DNA of 5,219 bases from G963674505 sp964575975. Lineage in GTDB: Bacteria > Desulfobacterota > Desulfobacteria > Desulfobacterales > SKZT01. Within the stretch, counting starts at the first letter, position 1. The number at the start of each line of letters is the position of its first letter. Below, piece after piece: positions 5,203 through 5,219 of the stretch. The DNA lies in assembly GCA_964575975.1 (NCBI GenBank), contig CAZNTU010000330.1, forward strand, positions 1 through 5,219. The letters run 5' to 3'. The notes under the pieces are model-generated. The model did no database searches. It saw only the letters and a program-made list of their open reading frames with translations, and had not been told where the DNA came from. Made by a program: the position numbers and the translations under genes.

Positions 5203-5219
5203 GCCGAATTTATCGACCC

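Larger units (their letters stand above)
4393..5219. other. AT-rich upstream region without a convincing gene
   Basis: About 800 bases precede the aminotransferase with no protein I recognise in any frame. Short frames exist on the minus strand (for example 4574-4389 and 4877-4683) but they lack family motifs. The stretch holds a strong-looking minus-strand promoter, a weaker plus-strand promoter near the right edge, and two overlapping inverted repeats at 4662-4734. It also has tandem GGTTATT units (5161-5167, 5168-5174). Its A+T content rises sharply to the right of about 4700. The likely role is the 5' leader and control region of the sugar operon, possibly mixed with decayed DNA. Confidence 0.5.

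Overview
The window carries a minus-strand nucleotide-sugar biosynthesis block from a Gram-negative bacterium. The layout, and the style of the accessory DNA (four-helix-bundle gene, Rpn remnant, an NRQDAK-type repeat tail), remind me of Desulfobacterota (former Deltaproteobacteria) or similar environmental lineages. That taxonomic guess rests on recollection only. No rRNA, tRNA, CRISPR array or complete insertion sequence is visible.

Layout, in the direction of transcription (right to left): (a) 4393-5219 is AT-rich DNA without a convincing gene. It holds a near-consensus minus-strand promoter (-35 at 5128-5123, -10 at 5105-5100), a possible divergent plus-strand promoter, and two overlapping inverted repeats. 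(b) 4377-3253 encodes a DegT/DnrJ/EryC1/StrS sugar aminotransferase very like WbpE. (c) 3260-2754 is a repeat-rich insert holding a four-helix-bundle (23S rRNA intervening-sequence type) protein gene, with purine-rich 14-bp repeats on both sides. (d) 2657-978 encodes one long protein that joins a Gfo/Idh/MocA NAD(P)-dependent oxidoreductase to a WbpD/WlbB-like left-handed beta-helix N-acetyltransferase ending in a CxC...CxxC zinc-ribbon-like motif. (e) 981-313 is a decayed Rpn (PD-(D/E)XK, 'transposase_31') nuclease gene with a frame-breaking internal deletion and a one-base insertion. (f) 312-1 is degenerate sequence, with a possible antitoxin-like tail and, at the left edge, a GC-rich fragment open on both strands.

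How the genes work together: oxidation at C3 of a UDP-2-acetamido sugar (oxidoreductase half), PLP-dependent transamination of the 3-keto group (aminotransferase) and N-acetylation of the new 3-amine (acetyltransferase half) are the three consecutive steps that build a 2,3-diacetamido sugar. An example is UDP-GlcNAc(3NAc)A of the P. aeruginosa WbpB/WbpE/WbpD pathway for O-antigen. Here the first and third steps sit on one polypeptide and the middle step on a separate gene. The 6-dehydrogenase that would supply the uronic acid substrate, any epimerase and any glycosyltransferase are not in the window.

I do not see an unmistakable new system. The most notable points are the fused oxidoreductase-acetyltransferase, and a small repeat-flanked cassette inside the sugar operon whose repeats supply the ends of neighbouring reading frames. 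The long, structured, promoter-proximal leader also merits a check.
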